A stretch of DNA of 64,000 nt from contig NZ_JAPWIJ010000003.1 in NCBI RefSeq assembly GCF_027270735.1, positions 1-64,000 on the forward strand. Direction: 5' to 3'. The stretch comes from Rhodococcus ruber. Lineage in GTDB: Bacteria; Actinomycetota; Actinomycetes; Mycobacteriales; Mycobacteriaceae. Below the pieces are notes generated by a model, which did no database searches, had not been told where the DNA came from, and worked only from the letters and a program-made list of their open reading frames with translations. The position numbers were made by a program, and so were the translations under genes. This document shows, in pieces, positions 1 through 9,478 of this stretch (position 1 is its first letter; each line of letters opens with the position of its first letter).

Positions 1-91
1 AACAGCGCCACAACCCGCCGCAGCTTGACAAGTTACGGACCTGGGATGTCTAGGGAGTGCCGAGAGCTGCGGACGATTCCGCACCCAGCGG

Positions 92-925
92 TCACGTCGC
101 GTCGGGAGCGTCGACCGTCTCGTCGGGTTCGGCGTCGTGCGGCCCGTCCTCCGCGAGGATGCGGTACATGGACTTGCGCGCCTCGACGAGGATGTCGGCA
201 GCCAGTTCGACCTGTCGGGGCGTGCCGACTCCGGCCACCTGGCCGGCCGCACCCATCAACTGTCCGATCAGCGCGCGAAGATCTCGTGCGTCGAAACCGA
301 CCGAATCGGCGACGTCGTCCCACGGACTGCCCAGGTCCTCGCGATGCTGCTCGATGTGCGATCGCCCCTCATCGGTGAGAGCTGCCGTCTTGCGTCCGGC
401 CACCTTGTCGATGAGGACCAGACCCTCGTCCTCGAGCTGAGACAGCGCTGGATAGATCGAGCCGGGGCTCGGCTTCCAGGTGCCGTTGCTCTTGTCGGCG
501 ATCTGTTGGATGAGCTCGTATCCGTGCATCGGACGCTCCTCGAGCAACAGCAGAATTGCCGCACGCACATCTCCGCGTCGGCCTCGCCCTCCTCGGCCCC
601 GACCTCGGCCGAAATCTGCATTCGGCCCGAAGCCACCTGCCCCGAAACCGCCGGCACCGAAACCGGGCCGCATGCTCTCGCGGCCGCGTCCGAACCCACC
701 TCCTGCACCACGCCTGCCGCGATCACCGTGTCCTCTCTTTCCACGCCCTCGCTCTCGATGACCGCCCTCGTCCACCGGGACGTCATCGTCGGTCTGGGCA
801 ACCCACATCTGGAACGGTGCGCCCCGCATGTGCGCGCGTCCGCCTCCACTGCCTGCGAACGGCCCCATCCGGGGGCCTCCGCGGCGTCCGAATTCGTGTG
901 CGAATCCTTCGAATGCGTAATTCAT
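92..925 (-). CDS. PadR-family transcriptional regulator with RG-rich N-terminus
   Basis: A 277-residue protein. Residues about 118-195 form the PadR winged helix: a helix starting DVRAAILLLLEE, then RPMHGYELIQQI, then the wing region with PSPGSIYPALSQLEDEGLV. A PadR_C-like helical tail follows, probably for dimerisation. About 115 residues before the domain are low complexity, rich in Gly and Arg (RGR, GRGRGRGGRGRR) and presumably disordered, so the protein is much longer than a usual PadR. The ATG is set by a GAGGAG ribosome site six bases upstream. The upstream in-frame ATG ten codons away has no such site. It is divergent from the GGDEF gene. By family it should repress its own and perhaps neighbouring genes in response to a small molecule; the ligand is unknown. 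Confidence 0.88.
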   Translation of the reverse strand: MNYAFEGFAHEFGRRGGPRMGPFAGSGGGRAHMRGAPFQMWVAQTDDDVPVDEGGHRERGRGKRGHGDRGRRGAGGGFGRGRESMRPGFGAGGFGAGGFGPNADFGRGRGRGGRGRRGDVRAAILLLLEERPMHGYELIQQIADKSNGTWKPSPGSIYPALSQLEDEGLVLIDKVAGRKTAALTDEGRSHIEQHREDLGSPWDDVADSVGFDARDLRALIGQLMGAAGQVAGVGTPRQVELAADILVEARKSMYRILAEDGPHDAEPDETVDAPDAT

Positions 926-957
926 GTCGTTCTCCTCTGTATCGATTGACATTTCGA

Positions 958-967
958 CGATATATCG
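958..967. promoter_or_regulatory. Palindrome upstream of the PadR gene, possible operator
   Basis: A perfect 10-base palindrome CGATATATCG lies about 33 bases upstream of the PadR start. On the minus strand a TTGCGG box followed 17 bases later by TATCGT could be the promoter, and the palindrome covers that -10. PadR proteins often autoregulate through AT-rich dyads at their own promoter, so this is a reasonable operator. The match to any known consensus was not tested. Confidence 0.35.
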
Positions 968-1121
968 GCAATACAGTTTCCGCAAGATCCAGTGTCCACG
1001 TTCTCGACTCCGATGAACCCATCGACAACAGCCACCTCTCGATAAGATGGATCGGCCGGTACGAGCCACCGATCACAGCGACCCGGCGGAGTGGCGCTCG
1101 CTCATGAACGAGGGGGGCCGC

Positions 1122-2852
1122 ATGGCCGGATCAGCGGGGCGACGGGTTGTCGTCGTGCTCGGCTGCGTTCTTGCTGTAGTCCTCCTTGTCGGATCCGGCG
1201 TTCTGGCCCAGCGCATCTCGGTGCTGATCGACGACGTCGCACAGCTCGCAGGAGGAATTGCCGCGACGGTCGTGTGTGGCCGGACTGCCACGAGACGGAC
1301 GGGTTCCGAACGCCAGTGGCGCGTGCTGATGGCCGCGGGAATGGCGTGCTGGAGCGCAGGCATGGCGGTGTGGGCGTTCTACCGATCTGTGCTCGACATG
1401 CCGCTGCCGACCGCATCGGTTGCTGACCTCGGGTTCTTCCTCTTCCCCGTCTTCGCCGTTCCCGCATTGTTCGCTTTCGTGGGAGTGTCGCCTCGACGGG
1501 CGGCCGCAGGTGCCCGCCACGTCTGGCTGATGTCTCTGCTCGACGGTGCCGTCGTCGTGGGATCACTCTTCGTTCTGTCATGGGCCACCGTGCTCGGTGC
1601 GGTCGTGCACTCGTCGGAGTCCGAACCCATCGAGTTCCTCGTGGCCGTCATGTACCCCATCACCGACCTGGTTCTCGTCGCCATGATCGTGCTACTCATC
1701 GTGATTCCGACGATCGCAGCTCGGTACAGGTCACAGCTCACCTTGCTCGGTGCAGGGATTCTGATGCTGGCGATCTCGGACAGTATCTACGCGTACCTCG
1801 TCGCAGTGGGGGCAGGATTCATGCCCGTCCTGACCGACGCCGGATTCATCGCCGGCACCGCGCTCATCGCTCTTGCGGCCGCCACACCGAGAACCGTCGA
1901 CAACGGCTCTTCGGCATACAGCCCTTCCGCGTGCGACCCTTCGGTGCACAGCCAGGAACCCACTGCGTGTGTCGGCACGGACAGCATCGCCGGTGAACGA
2001 ACGCAGATGCTGCTGCCCTATGCGCTCATGGGTGCCATCGGCATCGTGCTGGCGGTTCTGCGTGTGCTGACCGGCACCCTCGACTCGACGGTCATCGTGC
2101 TCGGGGTTGCGGTGGTGCTGCTCTCGGTCGTCCGACAGATGATCACCTTGATACAGAACGACAACCTGCTCCGTAGCTTGACTCTGGCCAGAGACGAATT
2201 GACCTACCGCGCGCACCACGACGGACTGACCGGACTGCTCAATCGATCGTCGTTCGACGAACACCTGCGCGCAGCGGTGAACGACGCCCGAGCGGGCCGG
2301 AAGAGCGCAGTCCTACTGCTGATCGACCTCGACAATTTCAAGAGTGTCAACGACCGATTCGGGCACGGCGGCGGCGACGAACTGTTGATCGAACTCGCAC
2401 GCCGACTCGACAAATGCGTGGGCGAGGGAGTGGTGGCGCGTTTCGGCGGCGACGAGTTCACCGCCTTGGTCCACGCCGACCTCGACACCGGGCGCGCCAC
2501 AGCAGCGCGCATCGCCGAAGCGATGCGCGCTCCCCATGAAATCGACGGGCATCCGGTGTCGCTCGGCGCGTGCGTCGGTGTCGTGCAGATAAGCCGCACA
2601 ACCGGCGTCGACCCCGACGACACCGCACCACAAAGCACCGGTGTCGACGAGGACGAACTGATGCGGCTCGCCGACCGGGCGATGTATCGGGCCAAACGCG
2701 AGGGGAAAGCCGGGGTCTACGGCTACGACGCCGTGGGCACGCTCAGCCGAGTACCGATCGACATCGATCAGGACAACCTGGGCACCAAACCGAAAATGGT
2801 TGCAGGAGAACCAGATCCGGCACGATTGATGGGGCCGCCGACAAGAACGTAG
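1122..2852 (+). CDS. Membrane-bound diguanylate cyclase (GGDEF domain)
   Basis: A 576-residue protein. The N-terminal ~300 residues contain about nine hydrophobic segments, interrupted by a polar stretch near residues 240-285 (PRTVDNGSSAYSPSACDP...), and act as an unclassified membrane sensor. A complete GGDEF domain follows: DGLTGLLNR, LIDLDNFKSVND, then RFGGDEF with GGDEF at residues 442-446, and MYRAKREGK near the end. The active site looks intact, so it should make cyclic di-GMP from two GTP. The RxxD inhibitory site that would sit five residues before GGDEF is absent. No EAL domain follows. The start at the third in-frame ATG is chosen because GAGGGGGG lies just upstream. A possible TAAGAT -10 is at 1043-1048. 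The last 85 bases overlap the convergent cyclase gene. Confidence 0.9.
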   Translation: MAGSAGRRVVVVLGCVLAVVLLVGSGVLAQRISVLIDDVAQLAGGIAATVVCGRTATRRTGSERQWRVLMAAGMACWSAGMAVWAFYRSVLDMPLPTASVADLGFFLFPVFAVPALFAFVGVSPRRAAAGARHVWLMSLLDGAVVVGSLFVLSWATVLGAVVHSSESEPIEFLVAVMYPITDLVLVAMIVLLIVIPTIAARYRSQLTLLGAGILMLAISDSIYAYLVAVGAGFMPVLTDAGFIAGTALIALAAATPRTVDNGSSAYSPSACDPSVHSQEPTACVGTDSIAGERTQMLLPYALMGAIGIVLAVLRVLTGTLDSTVIVLGVAVVLLSVVRQMITLIQNDNLLRSLTLARDELTYRAHHDGLTGLLNRSSFDEHLRAAVNDARAGRKSAVLLLIDLDNFKSVNDRFGHGGGDELLIELARRLDKCVGEGVVARFGGDEFTALVHADLDTGRATAARIAEAMRAPHEIDGHPVSLGACVGVVQISRTTGVDPDDTAPQSTGVDEDELMRLADRAMYRAKREGKAGVYGYDAVGTLSRVPIDIDQDNLGTKPKMVAGEPDPARLMGPPTRT

Positions 2853-3613
2853 GCACCTGCGGCCGGGATGGACTCCAAATTGGTCAGGTTCTCCAAGCTG
2901 ATCCGACGCCTATCGTAGAGCTTGACCGACACCGGGTAGGTCTCGTCGTTGCCCAGATCGGGCCCGAAGGTATCGGTGCCGAGCGCACCGCGATCTGCGA
3001 GCTTGCCCGTGTCGATCAGCCACTGCGCCGCCTCCGGAGAGAAACCGGGTTGGTGCGTCACACCGGCCGCGTCACTGTTGGCGTACGCGTCGGTGCCCCA
3101 ACGCGACGACCATCCGGTCCACGCGATGACGGCCGCCCCCGCCGGAATTGCTCCGTGCACGGCTTCCCAGCTCTGCAGGTCTGCGACCGTGACGGCGTAA
3201 TCCGCGTCGGCCGCCGCCTGCTCCCGGATATCGATCTTCACCGCGGGCAGAAACAGATCTTGCGGATCGAGCTGGTCGGCGGTCAGTCCGCCCTCCTGAA
3301 AATGCGCGGGAGCTCCCCAATGGGTTCCGGTGTGCTCGCCCTCCTTGACGTTCTGGAGGTAGAACCCGTCCTCGGCGACAGTGAACGCCGTCTCGAGAGT
3401 GAACTCCGGATCGCCGGGAAAAATCGGAGTGAGAGCCGGATCGTTGACGTGCGACAGAGACACGACCTGCAGCAGGCGATCCAACGGAACGGCAGGCTGC
3501 GCCGAGCCGGCACCGGGCAGGGCGTCGGCGGCGGCGGCGGGCGCAACCAGCCTTGCCCCCACCAGCACTGCCACCCCTGTTGTCACTCGGCGAAAGAGCT
3601 GCCTTCTCTTCAT
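2768..3613 (-). CDS. Exported cyclase-family (kynurenine formamidase-like) hydrolase
   Basis: A 281-residue protein with an N-terminal signal. It begins KRRQLFRR, a twin-arginine-like pair, followed by a hydrophobic stretch and an Ala-rich cleavage region near residue 29. The rest resembles the cyclase family (PF04199), whose members hydrolyse amides or esters with a bound metal. The signature HxGTHxDxPxH appears as HTGTHWGAPAH (residues 94-104), so the usual metal-ligand Asp is Gly. Later residues include LYDRRRISLENL and a typical VGGPIN segment. The ATG is chosen because the signal peptide starts there and GAGAGGTGGG precedes it. It probably acts outside the membrane; the substrate cannot be read from sequence. 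Its 3' end overlaps the diguanylate cyclase gene. Confidence 0.8.
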   Translation of the reverse strand: MKRRQLFRRVTTGVAVLVGARLVAPAAAADALPGAGSAQPAVPLDRLLQVVSLSHVNDPALTPIFPGDPEFTLETAFTVAEDGFYLQNVKEGEHTGTHWGAPAHFQEGGLTADQLDPQDLFLPAVKIDIREQAAADADYAVTVADLQSWEAVHGAIPAGAAVIAWTGWSSRWGTDAYANSDAAGVTHQPGFSPEAAQWLIDTGKLADRGALGTDTFGPDLGNDETYPVSVKLYDRRRISLENLTNLESIPAAGAYVLVGGPINRAGSGSPATIFGLVPRLS

Positions 3614-3692
3614 GTCCCCGACCCACCTCTCGTCAGCGCCCCGTGCGCCTCCCCGACGCAACCTTAAGCCCTGCCGAACCCCGATGGCAGCG

Positions 3693-5717
3693 TCAACCGA
3701 TCCGAATCGGATCGATCTGAATCCGCACTCCCGCACCGAGTTTCTTGGCACTGCGAGATGCCTGCGCAGCGGACAACGCCCGAGCCAGTGCCGCCCCGGT
3801 ACTGCGGGGTACGCGTATCAGCAGCCGCTGCACATCACCGGAAAGCCCGTCCTCTCCACTACTTGCGGGAGGTCGTTGGCCGTCCGGCAGATCGACCGGT
3901 CCGAGCACTTCCACTGCCTCGGGCAGGTCTGCACTCTCGACCAGCGCAGTGATCGCGTCGGTGGTGCCGTCGATCGCCGCCACGTGCACGGCCGGCGGAA
4001 ACCGAACCTCCACACGTTCGTCCAGCTGACTCCTCGCGTGCCACAACGGATCCCAGCGAACCAGAGCCTGCACAGTAGGTATTTCGGATTCGGCCACGAC
4101 GACCACACGGCCGCCGTCCGAACCCGGCCGCACCATGGCTGCGGCCGTCATCCACCGACGCAGCGTCTCCTCTGCGGCGCGCAGATCTGCGCGGCCGAGC
4201 AGAGCCCAGCCGTCGAGCAGCAACGCCGCGCCGTAGCCACCCTCGACCGTCGGCTCGGCACCCACCGTGGACACCACGAGCCCGGCCCCGGGACGGACCG
4301 AGTCGAGTACTGTCGCGCCGCCCGAATTGTGCACGGGAACACCAGGAAAGGCCCGCCCCAGTTCCTCGGCGGTTCGACCCGCACCGATCACGACTGCACG
4401 TAGGTTACGCGAACCGCAGACCGTGCACCGATGCGCAGCGTCGGCAACTCCGCACCACGAACACGTCGGGCTGCTCGCACCGTCGCTACCCGCGGCCGAG
4501 GGCAGCGCCAGCGGGCCGTTGCATCGACGACACCGCGCCGGATTCCGGCACTTCGCGCATGCCAGTGACGGGACATAGCCCGCACGCGGAACCTGCACCA
4601 GCACAGGTGCGTCCGCCTTCAACGCCGCCCGAGCAGCCTCGAAAGCAATCGCCGGTAATCGTGCCACGCGAGCCGCCGGATCCCGCGCCAGAGCATGGTC
4701 CGAATCGGCCAGCGCAACCACGTGAGGTTGACGCTCTCGGATCAGCTCACGCGGAGCCACCAGGTCGTGGGCCCAGCCGGAGTCGACGAGCGCTTCGGCC
4801 TCCGCCGTACGCGAGTGTCCACCGATCACCACCGCCGCCCCGGAGACGTGAGCACGGAGCAACGCCACCTCGCGCGCGTGCGGATAGGGGGACCGAGGCT
4901 CGGCAAAACTGTCGTCGCCGTCGTCCCAGATCGCGATCATGCCGAGTGTCGACACCGGAGCGAAGACGGCACTACGCGTGCCGACGACGACGGCAGGTCC
5001 CGATCTCAGACACCGCAGCCACTGCCGATACCGCTTGGCCGGACCCAGTCCGGCCGACAACGCCACAACATGCTCGGCCCCGAGCAACCCGGTGCATGCC
5101 GCCTCCAGGCGATCCAGGTCGCGCTGATCGGGCACTACGACCACCGCGGACCTACCGCCTGCCACCGTCACCGCGGCCGCCTCGGCCAGACGAACCGACC
5201 ATTGTTCGCCGGGCAGCGCTTGCCACACGGCTCGCGGAAGGCGACCGGACGCCAAGGCGTCGAGGAAATTCGAGCCATGGGTATAGGCGGACCACGCAAC
5301 GCGGTCGACGGCAGGCTCGCTCGGAGGATCGACGACGGGTGTGGCTTCCGCTTCGACCCTCGCGTGGCGGGCCGGTACGGCCAGACGCAGCACGTCCGCT
5401 CGTGTTCCGGCGTAGCGATCTGCAACCAGCTCAGCGAGCTCGGCGATCTCGGGAGTCAGAACCCGCTCCGCGGATACCACCCGTTCGAGCCATCCGAGTT
5501 TGCCGTCATGGTCGGTCTCGGCCAGCCTGTCCACCACGAAGCCGTCGACCAAACGGCCCGCGAACCGCACTCTGACGCGGACGCCGGGTTGCGCATCCGC
5601 ACCGAACTCCTCGGGTACGAGGTAGTCGAATTCGCGGTCCAGATGCGCAAGCGGCAACATCGGGAGAATACGTGCGATGGGAAGACTCGACGCCGCTACC
5701 CGTGCCGAGACCGCCAC
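3693..5717 (-). CDS. priA: Primosomal protein N' (PriA), helicase-deficient actinobacterial type
   Basis: A 674-residue PriA homologue. The N-terminal DNA-binding domain is present (IARILPMLPLAHLDREFDYLVPEE). A zinc-binding block of paired cysteines lies near the middle: CAKCRNPARCRRC, then CSWCG and CTVCGSRN. The P-loop expected near residue 160-180 is missing (LPGEQWSVRLAEA), and the DEEH-type Walker B reads WDDGDDS, so ATPase and helicase activity is very unlikely. Actinobacterial PriA proteins are known to be degenerate in this way and probably serve as structural replication-restart factors. It starts at GTG, with AAGGAGG four bases upstream. It lies 93 bases downstream of metK on the same strand, as in mycobacteria (dfp-metK-priA region). 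Confidence 0.93.
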   Translation of the reverse strand: MAVSARVAASSLPIARILPMLPLAHLDREFDYLVPEEFGADAQPGVRVRVRFAGRLVDGFVVDRLAETDHDGKLGWLERVVSAERVLTPEIAELAELVADRYAGTRADVLRLAVPARHARVEAEATPVVDPPSEPAVDRVAWSAYTHGSNFLDALASGRLPRAVWQALPGEQWSVRLAEAAAVTVAGGRSAVVVVPDQRDLDRLEAACTGLLGAEHVVALSAGLGPAKRYRQWLRCLRSGPAVVVGTRSAVFAPVSTLGMIAIWDDGDDSFAEPRSPYPHAREVALLRAHVSGAAVVIGGHSRTAEAEALVDSGWAHDLVAPRELIRERQPHVVALADSDHALARDPAARVARLPAIAFEAARAALKADAPVLVQVPRAGYVPSLACAKCRNPARCRRCNGPLALPSAAGSDGASSPTCSWCGVADAAHRCTVCGSRNLRAVVIGAGRTAEELGRAFPGVPVHNSGGATVLDSVRPGAGLVVSTVGAEPTVEGGYGAALLLDGWALLGRADLRAAEETLRRWMTAAAMVRPGSDGGRVVVVAESEIPTVQALVRWDPLWHARSQLDERVEVRFPPAVHVAAIDGTTDAITALVESADLPEAVEVLGPVDLPDGQRPPASSGEDGLSGDVQRLLIRVPRSTGAALARALSAAQASRSAKKLGAGVRIQIDPIRIG

Positions 5718-5810
5718 CGCACCTCCTTCTCGACTTCTTCCGACCTCGATCGACCTGGTTGAACCGAGCCGGCGTGAGGGGAGGTATGTGCAGGTCCGTC
5801 TTCGCCCTGT

Positions 5811-7025
5811 CTACAGACCGGCCGCATCCCGGAGCTTGTCGGCCCGATCGGTGGACTCCCACGGCAGATCGATATCTGTGCGGCCGAAGTGGCCGTACGC
5901 CGCGGTCGGAGCGTAGATCGGCCGCAGCAGATCCAGGTCACGGATGATGGCGCCGGGTCGCAGGTCGAACACCTGGCTGATCGCCGCGCGGATCTTCACA
6001 GGATCGGTCTTCTCCGTGCCGAAGGTCTCGACGAAAAGTCCGACCGGCGCCGCCTTACCGATCGCGTACGCCACCTGGACCTCGATCCGATCGGCAAGGC
6101 CGGCCGCGACAGCATTCTTGGCGACCCACCGCATCGCGTAGGCGGCGCTGCGATCGACCTTCGACGGATCCTTACCGGAGAAAGCTCCGCCACCGTGCCT
6201 CGCCATACCGCCGTAGGTGTCGACGATGATCTTGCGTCCGGTCAGTCCGGCGTCACCCATCGGGCCACCGAGCACGAACTTGCCGGTGGGATTGACCAAC
6301 AGACGCACGTCGGAGGTGTCGAGGGTCGGCACGTTCAACTCGGCCAGAACCGAACCCAGAACCCTCTCGCGAATGTCCGGAGTGAGCAGGTTGTCGAGGT
6401 CGATGTCGGCCGCATGTTGAGTGGAGATCACCACGGTGTCCAGACGAACAGCGTTGTCGCCGTCGTATTCGATCGTCACCTGAGTCTTGCCGTCGGGGCG
6501 CAGATACGGCAGCACTCCACTCTTGCGAACCTCGGTCAGCCGCCGTGCGAGACGGTGGGCCAACGCGATGGGCAGCGGCATGAGCTCGGGCGTGTCGGTG
6601 TTGGCGTACCCGAACATCAGGCCCTGATCCCCCGCGCCCTGCCGGTCGATCTCGTCGTCGGACAGCCCTTCGACGCGAGCCTCGTGAGAATGGTCGACGC
6701 CCTGCGCAATTTCCGGAGACTGCGCACCGATGGCGACGTTCACCCCGCACGAGTTACCGTCGAAACCCTTTGCCGACGAGTCGTATCCGATCTCGAGGAC
6801 CTTCTCGCGCACGATCTTCGGGATGTCGGCATACGCTGTGGTGTTGACCTCACCTGCGACATGAACCTGCCCGGTTGTGACCAACGTCTCGACGGCGACC
6901 CGGGCACGCGGATCCTCCGTGAGCAGAGCATCGAGAATCGAATCGCTGATGGCATCACAGATCTTGTCGGGATGACCCTCTGTAACGGACTCGCTGGTGA
7001 AAAGCCGACTACCGGACGTGCTCAC
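5811..7025 (-). CDS. metK: S-adenosylmethionine synthase
   Basis: A 404-residue cytosolic enzyme that makes S-adenosylmethionine from methionine and ATP. It matches the family closely in length and motifs: [16 protein letters not shown] at residues 13-28, with the ATP-contacting His and Lys, [12 protein letters not shown], and the Gly-rich loop [19 protein letters not shown]. The start is the GTG giving [12 protein letters not shown], with GAGAGGAAG just upstream; the open frame continues upstream but without a recognisable protein. It lies between coaBC and priA. A leader hairpin precedes it, listed separately. Confidence 0.97.
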   Translation of the reverse strand: MSTSGSRLFTSESVTEGHPDKICDAISDSILDALLTEDPRARVAVETLVTTGQVHVAGEVNTTAYADIPKIVREKVLEIGYDSSAKGFDGNSCGVNVAIGAQSPEIAQGVDHSHEARVEGLSDDEIDRQGAGDQGLMFGYANTDTPELMPLPIALAHRLARRLTEVRKSGVLPYLRPDGKTQVTIEYDGDNAVRLDTVVISTQHAADIDLDNLLTPDIRERVLGSVLAELNVPTLDTSDVRLLVNPTGKFVLGGPMGDAGLTGRKIIVDTYGGMARHGGGAFSGKDPSKVDRSAAYAMRWVAKNAVAAGLADRIEVQVAYAIGKAAPVGLFVETFGTEKTDPVKIRAAISQVFDLRPGAIIRDLDLLRPIYAPTAAYGHFGRTDIDLPWESTDRADKLRDAAGL

Positions 7026-7050
7026 GGACTTCCTCTCGACGCATGTTACT

Positions 7051-7080
7051 GCCCGACCCGACGCCGTGCGCCGGTCGGGC
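7051..7080 (-). promoter_or_regulatory. Hairpin in the metK leader
   Basis: Perfect 8-base arms GCCCGACC/GGTCGGGC enclose a 14-base GC-rich loop, 25 bases upstream of the metK start. No U tract follows. A TTGCCG box and a TTACAC box 17 bases apart lie upstream on the same strand and could be the metK promoter, which would place this hairpin in the 5' leader. I do not recognise a known S-adenosylmethionine riboswitch in it. Confidence 0.35.
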
Positions 7081-7209
7081 ACTCCACGAAAATTGACGTT
7101 CCCTCGGTGTAATCGCCCCTGCCGGAACGCGGCAAACCTGTTTTCTACGATCGGTACAGCAGGTGCCCAGCACAGTAGCCGGGACAACATCGCTCGTGCA
7201 CCCTTGGCA

Positions 7210-8463
7210 TCATCGCGGATTCGAAGTCGGTCGAGGACTCCTCGTATCGAGCATCTGCACCACCGAATCCAGGACGCGGCTCGCGAGCAGAGCTTTCGAA
7301 CCCTCCCCCAATGCGGCCTCGGATCCATCGGCTCCGAGCAACCACCCATCGTTGTGGTCCACCTCGAATGCCTTGCCGTCACCGACCGCGTTCACCACGA
7401 GCAGATCGCAGCCCTTGCGTCGAAGCTTCGCCCGCGCGTAAGTCAGCACATCGCCGTCTGCGTCGCCCGTCTCGGCGGCGAACCCGACGATGACGGTCGA
7501 AGATTCGATATCACCGTCCCGTCGCGCTGCGACCAGGCCGGCGAGTATGTCGTCGTTGCGGATCAACGGGATCGACGACGGCTCGTTCGCGCCTTTCTTG
7601 ATCTTGCTGCCCGCGATGGACTCGGGGCGGAAATCCGCGACCGCGGCGGCCATGACCACCGCATCGACGCCGACAGCATGTTTGCGAACGGCGACCTGCA
7701 TGTCCGCGGCGGTTTTGACGTTCACCACGTCGACTGCAGCCGGGGCGTCGAGATCGCTGGTGTAGCCGGCAACCAACGTCACCTGGGCACCGCGCTGCGC
7801 GGCGACCCTGGCCAGGGCGTATCCCTGCTTGCCCGAGCTCCGATTACCCAGAAAGCGAACCGGGTCCAGGGGCTCACGGGTGCCTCCGGCAGACACCAGA
7901 ACGTGACGACCCTCGAGATCTCGTGGGAGAGCATCGGCTCTCTCGCTCACGAGCATCGCCAGAGCGACGATCTCGTCCGGTTCCGGAAGCCGCCCCGAAC
8001 CGGTGTCGTGTCCCGTCAGCCGCCCGGACGCGGGCTCGATCACGTGTGTGCCACGCGATCGAAGGGTGGCGACGTTGGCGACCGTGGCCGGGTGCTCCCA
8101 CATCTCGGTGTGCATCGCCGGTGCGAGGACAACCGGGCACCGTGCAGTGAGAAGAGTCGCGGTGAGCAGGTCGTCCGCGCGGCCTCCCGCGATACGGGCC
8201 ATCAGGTCTGCGGTGGCCGGCGCCACGACGACGAGGTCTGCCTCCTGCCCCAGACGCACGTGTGGAACTTCCGGAACGTCCGCGAAGACGCCGGTGTGCA
8301 CCGGTTGGCCGGACAGTGCCTCGAACGTCGCACGTCCGACGAACTCGAGGGCAGACTCGGTCGGAATCACTCGAACCCGATGCCCGCTCTCGGTGAAGCT
8401 CCGGATGAGCGAACAACTCTTGTAGGCGGCGATACCTCCGCCTACTCCGACGACGACATGCAA
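7210..8463 (-). CDS. coaBC: Bifunctional phosphopantothenoylcysteine decarboxylase/synthase
   Basis: A 417-residue two-domain coenzyme A biosynthesis enzyme. The N-terminal CoaC half is a flavoprotein that decarboxylates phosphopantothenoylcysteine ([14 protein letters not shown], and [12 protein letters not shown] where many species have Asn for the first His). The C-terminal CoaB half ligates cysteine to phosphopantothenate and begins [17 protein letters not shown], with the [10 protein letters not shown] substrate loop. Translation appears to start at TTG with AGAGGA eight bases upstream; there is no better in-frame start. It sits 23 bases after rpoZ and is probably cotranscribed with gmk and rpoZ. 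Confidence 0.95.
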   Translation of the reverse strand: MHVVVGVGGGIAAYKSCSLIRSFTESGHRVRVIPTESALEFVGRATFEALSGQPVHTGVFADVPEVPHVRLGQEADLVVVAPATADLMARIAGGRADDLLTATLLTARCPVVLAPAMHTEMWEHPATVANVATLRSRGTHVIEPASGRLTGHDTGSGRLPEPDEIVALAMLVSERADALPRDLEGRHVLVSAGGTREPLDPVRFLGNRSSGKQGYALARVAAQRGAQVTLVAGYTSDLDAPAAVDVVNVKTAADMQVAVRKHAVGVDAVVMAAAVADFRPESIAGSKIKKGANEPSSIPLIRNDDILAGLVAARRDGDIESSTVIVGFAAETGDADGDVLTYARAKLRRKGCDLLVVNAVGDGKAFEVDHNDGWLLGADGSEAALGEGSKALLASRVLDSVVQMLDTRSPRPTSNPR

Positions 8464-8486
8464 GTCAGATGTCCTCTGTGAGGTTC

Positions 8487-8792
8487 TTATTCGCCTTCGG
8501 TGTGCTCGAGGAGATCTGCGTGGATCTCCCGCAGCGCGATCGACAGCGGCTTCTCCTGCAGGCCTGGCTCGACCAGGGGTCCCACGTACTCGAGGATGCC
8601 GTCACCGAGCTGGTTGTAGTAGTCGTTGATCTGGCGTGCGCGCTTGGCTGCATAGATGACAAGGGCGTACTTGGACGAGGTGCGGGCGAGCAACTCGTCG
8701 ATGGGTGGATTGGTGATGCCGAGCGGCGTGTCGTAGGCCGGCAGAGCGCTGCGTCCGTCGAAGTCGGAAACGGCCGCTGAAATGCTGCTCAC
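8487..8792 (-). CDS. rpoZ: RNA polymerase omega subunit
   Basis: A 101-residue small subunit that helps assemble RNA polymerase by chaperoning beta-prime. Conserved blocks are [29 protein letters not shown] and an acidic C-terminal tail. It starts at GTG with AGGAG seven bases upstream. It follows gmk by about 70 bases and precedes coaBC, the usual gmk-rpoZ-coaBC order of actinobacteria. Confidence 0.95.
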   Translation of the reverse strand: MSSISAAVSDFDGRSALPAYDTPLGITNPPIDELLARTSSKYALVIYAAKRARQINDYYNQLGDGILEYVGPLVEPGLQEKPLSIALREIHADLLEHTEGE

Positions 8793-8864
8793 TGATGATC
8801 TCCTGAAATTGCATCGTTGGTGCTACGAACTAGCTGGTCGGGGCCTCGTGCGCCGTGGGAATGG

Positions 8865-9473
8865 TCAGCTGTTGCCGACCGACGACCTACCGACCAACAA
8901 GGATACCAACTGTTCGCACGAATGGTCGACATCGGTATTGACAACCACCGTGTCGAACTCGTCCTGCGCGGCCAATTCCACCCGCGCGGTCTCCAGACGA
9001 CGCTCCGTGGCCGCGCTTTCCTCGGTCGCGCGCCCGACCAAGCGAGAGACCAGGTCGTCCCACGTCGGTGGTGCCATGAACACCAGCAGAGCCTCGGGCT
9101 TGGAGACCCGTACGGCACGGGCACCGGCAAGATCGAGCTCGAGCAGCACCGGGCTGCCCGCCTCGAGTGCGGCCTCCACGGGTGCGGCGGGCGTCCCCGA
9201 CCGCTGCAGACCACCGTGGATGCTCGCCCACTCGAGCATCTCGCCGTCGGCGATCATCCGGTCGAACTCGTCGGCAGAAACGAAGTGGTAGTCCTGTCCG
9301 TCGATTTCACCGGGTCGGGGAGATCGAGTCGTGACGGACACGCTGAACACGAGCTCGGGCAACGCCGCGCGCACGAGTCGAACGACACTGGACTTACCGA
9401 CGCCCGAGGGACCGGAGAGCACCACCAATCGACCCCGTTCGTTCGACGGGGTCGATGAAGTCGCAGTGTCCAC
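8865..9473 (-). CDS. gmk: Guanylate kinase
   Basis: A 202-residue cytosolic enzyme that phosphorylates GMP to GDP with ATP. The P-loop GPSGVGKSS is at residues 21-29. The GMP-binding segment includes [21 protein letters not shown], followed by the lid and [12 protein letters not shown]. The start is the GTG giving [13 protein letters not shown], five bases after the mihF stop. The Shine-Dalgarno is weak, so translation may depend on coupling to mihF. The open frame extends far upstream but only through mihF in another frame. Confidence 0.94.
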   Translation of the reverse strand: MDTATSSTPSNERGRLVVLSGPSGVGKSSVVRLVRAALPELVFSVSVTTRSPRPGEIDGQDYHFVSADEFDRMIADGEMLEWASIHGGLQRSGTPAAPVEAALEAGSPVLLELDLAGARAVRVSKPEALLVFMAPPTWDDLVSRLVGRATEESAATERRLETARVELAAQDEFDTVVVNTDVDHSCEQLVSLLVGRSSVGNS

Positions 9474-9478
9474 TGTGG

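Noticed and set aside
24..52. TTGACA box near the left edge
   Set aside because: No acceptable -10 at 16-18 bases and no plus-strand gene follows; bases 1-91 otherwise show nothing I can name.
7026..7382. N-terminal extension of metK by about 119 codons
   Set aside because: The extension has no family similarity, while the GTG with a ribosome site gives the standard length and N-terminus.
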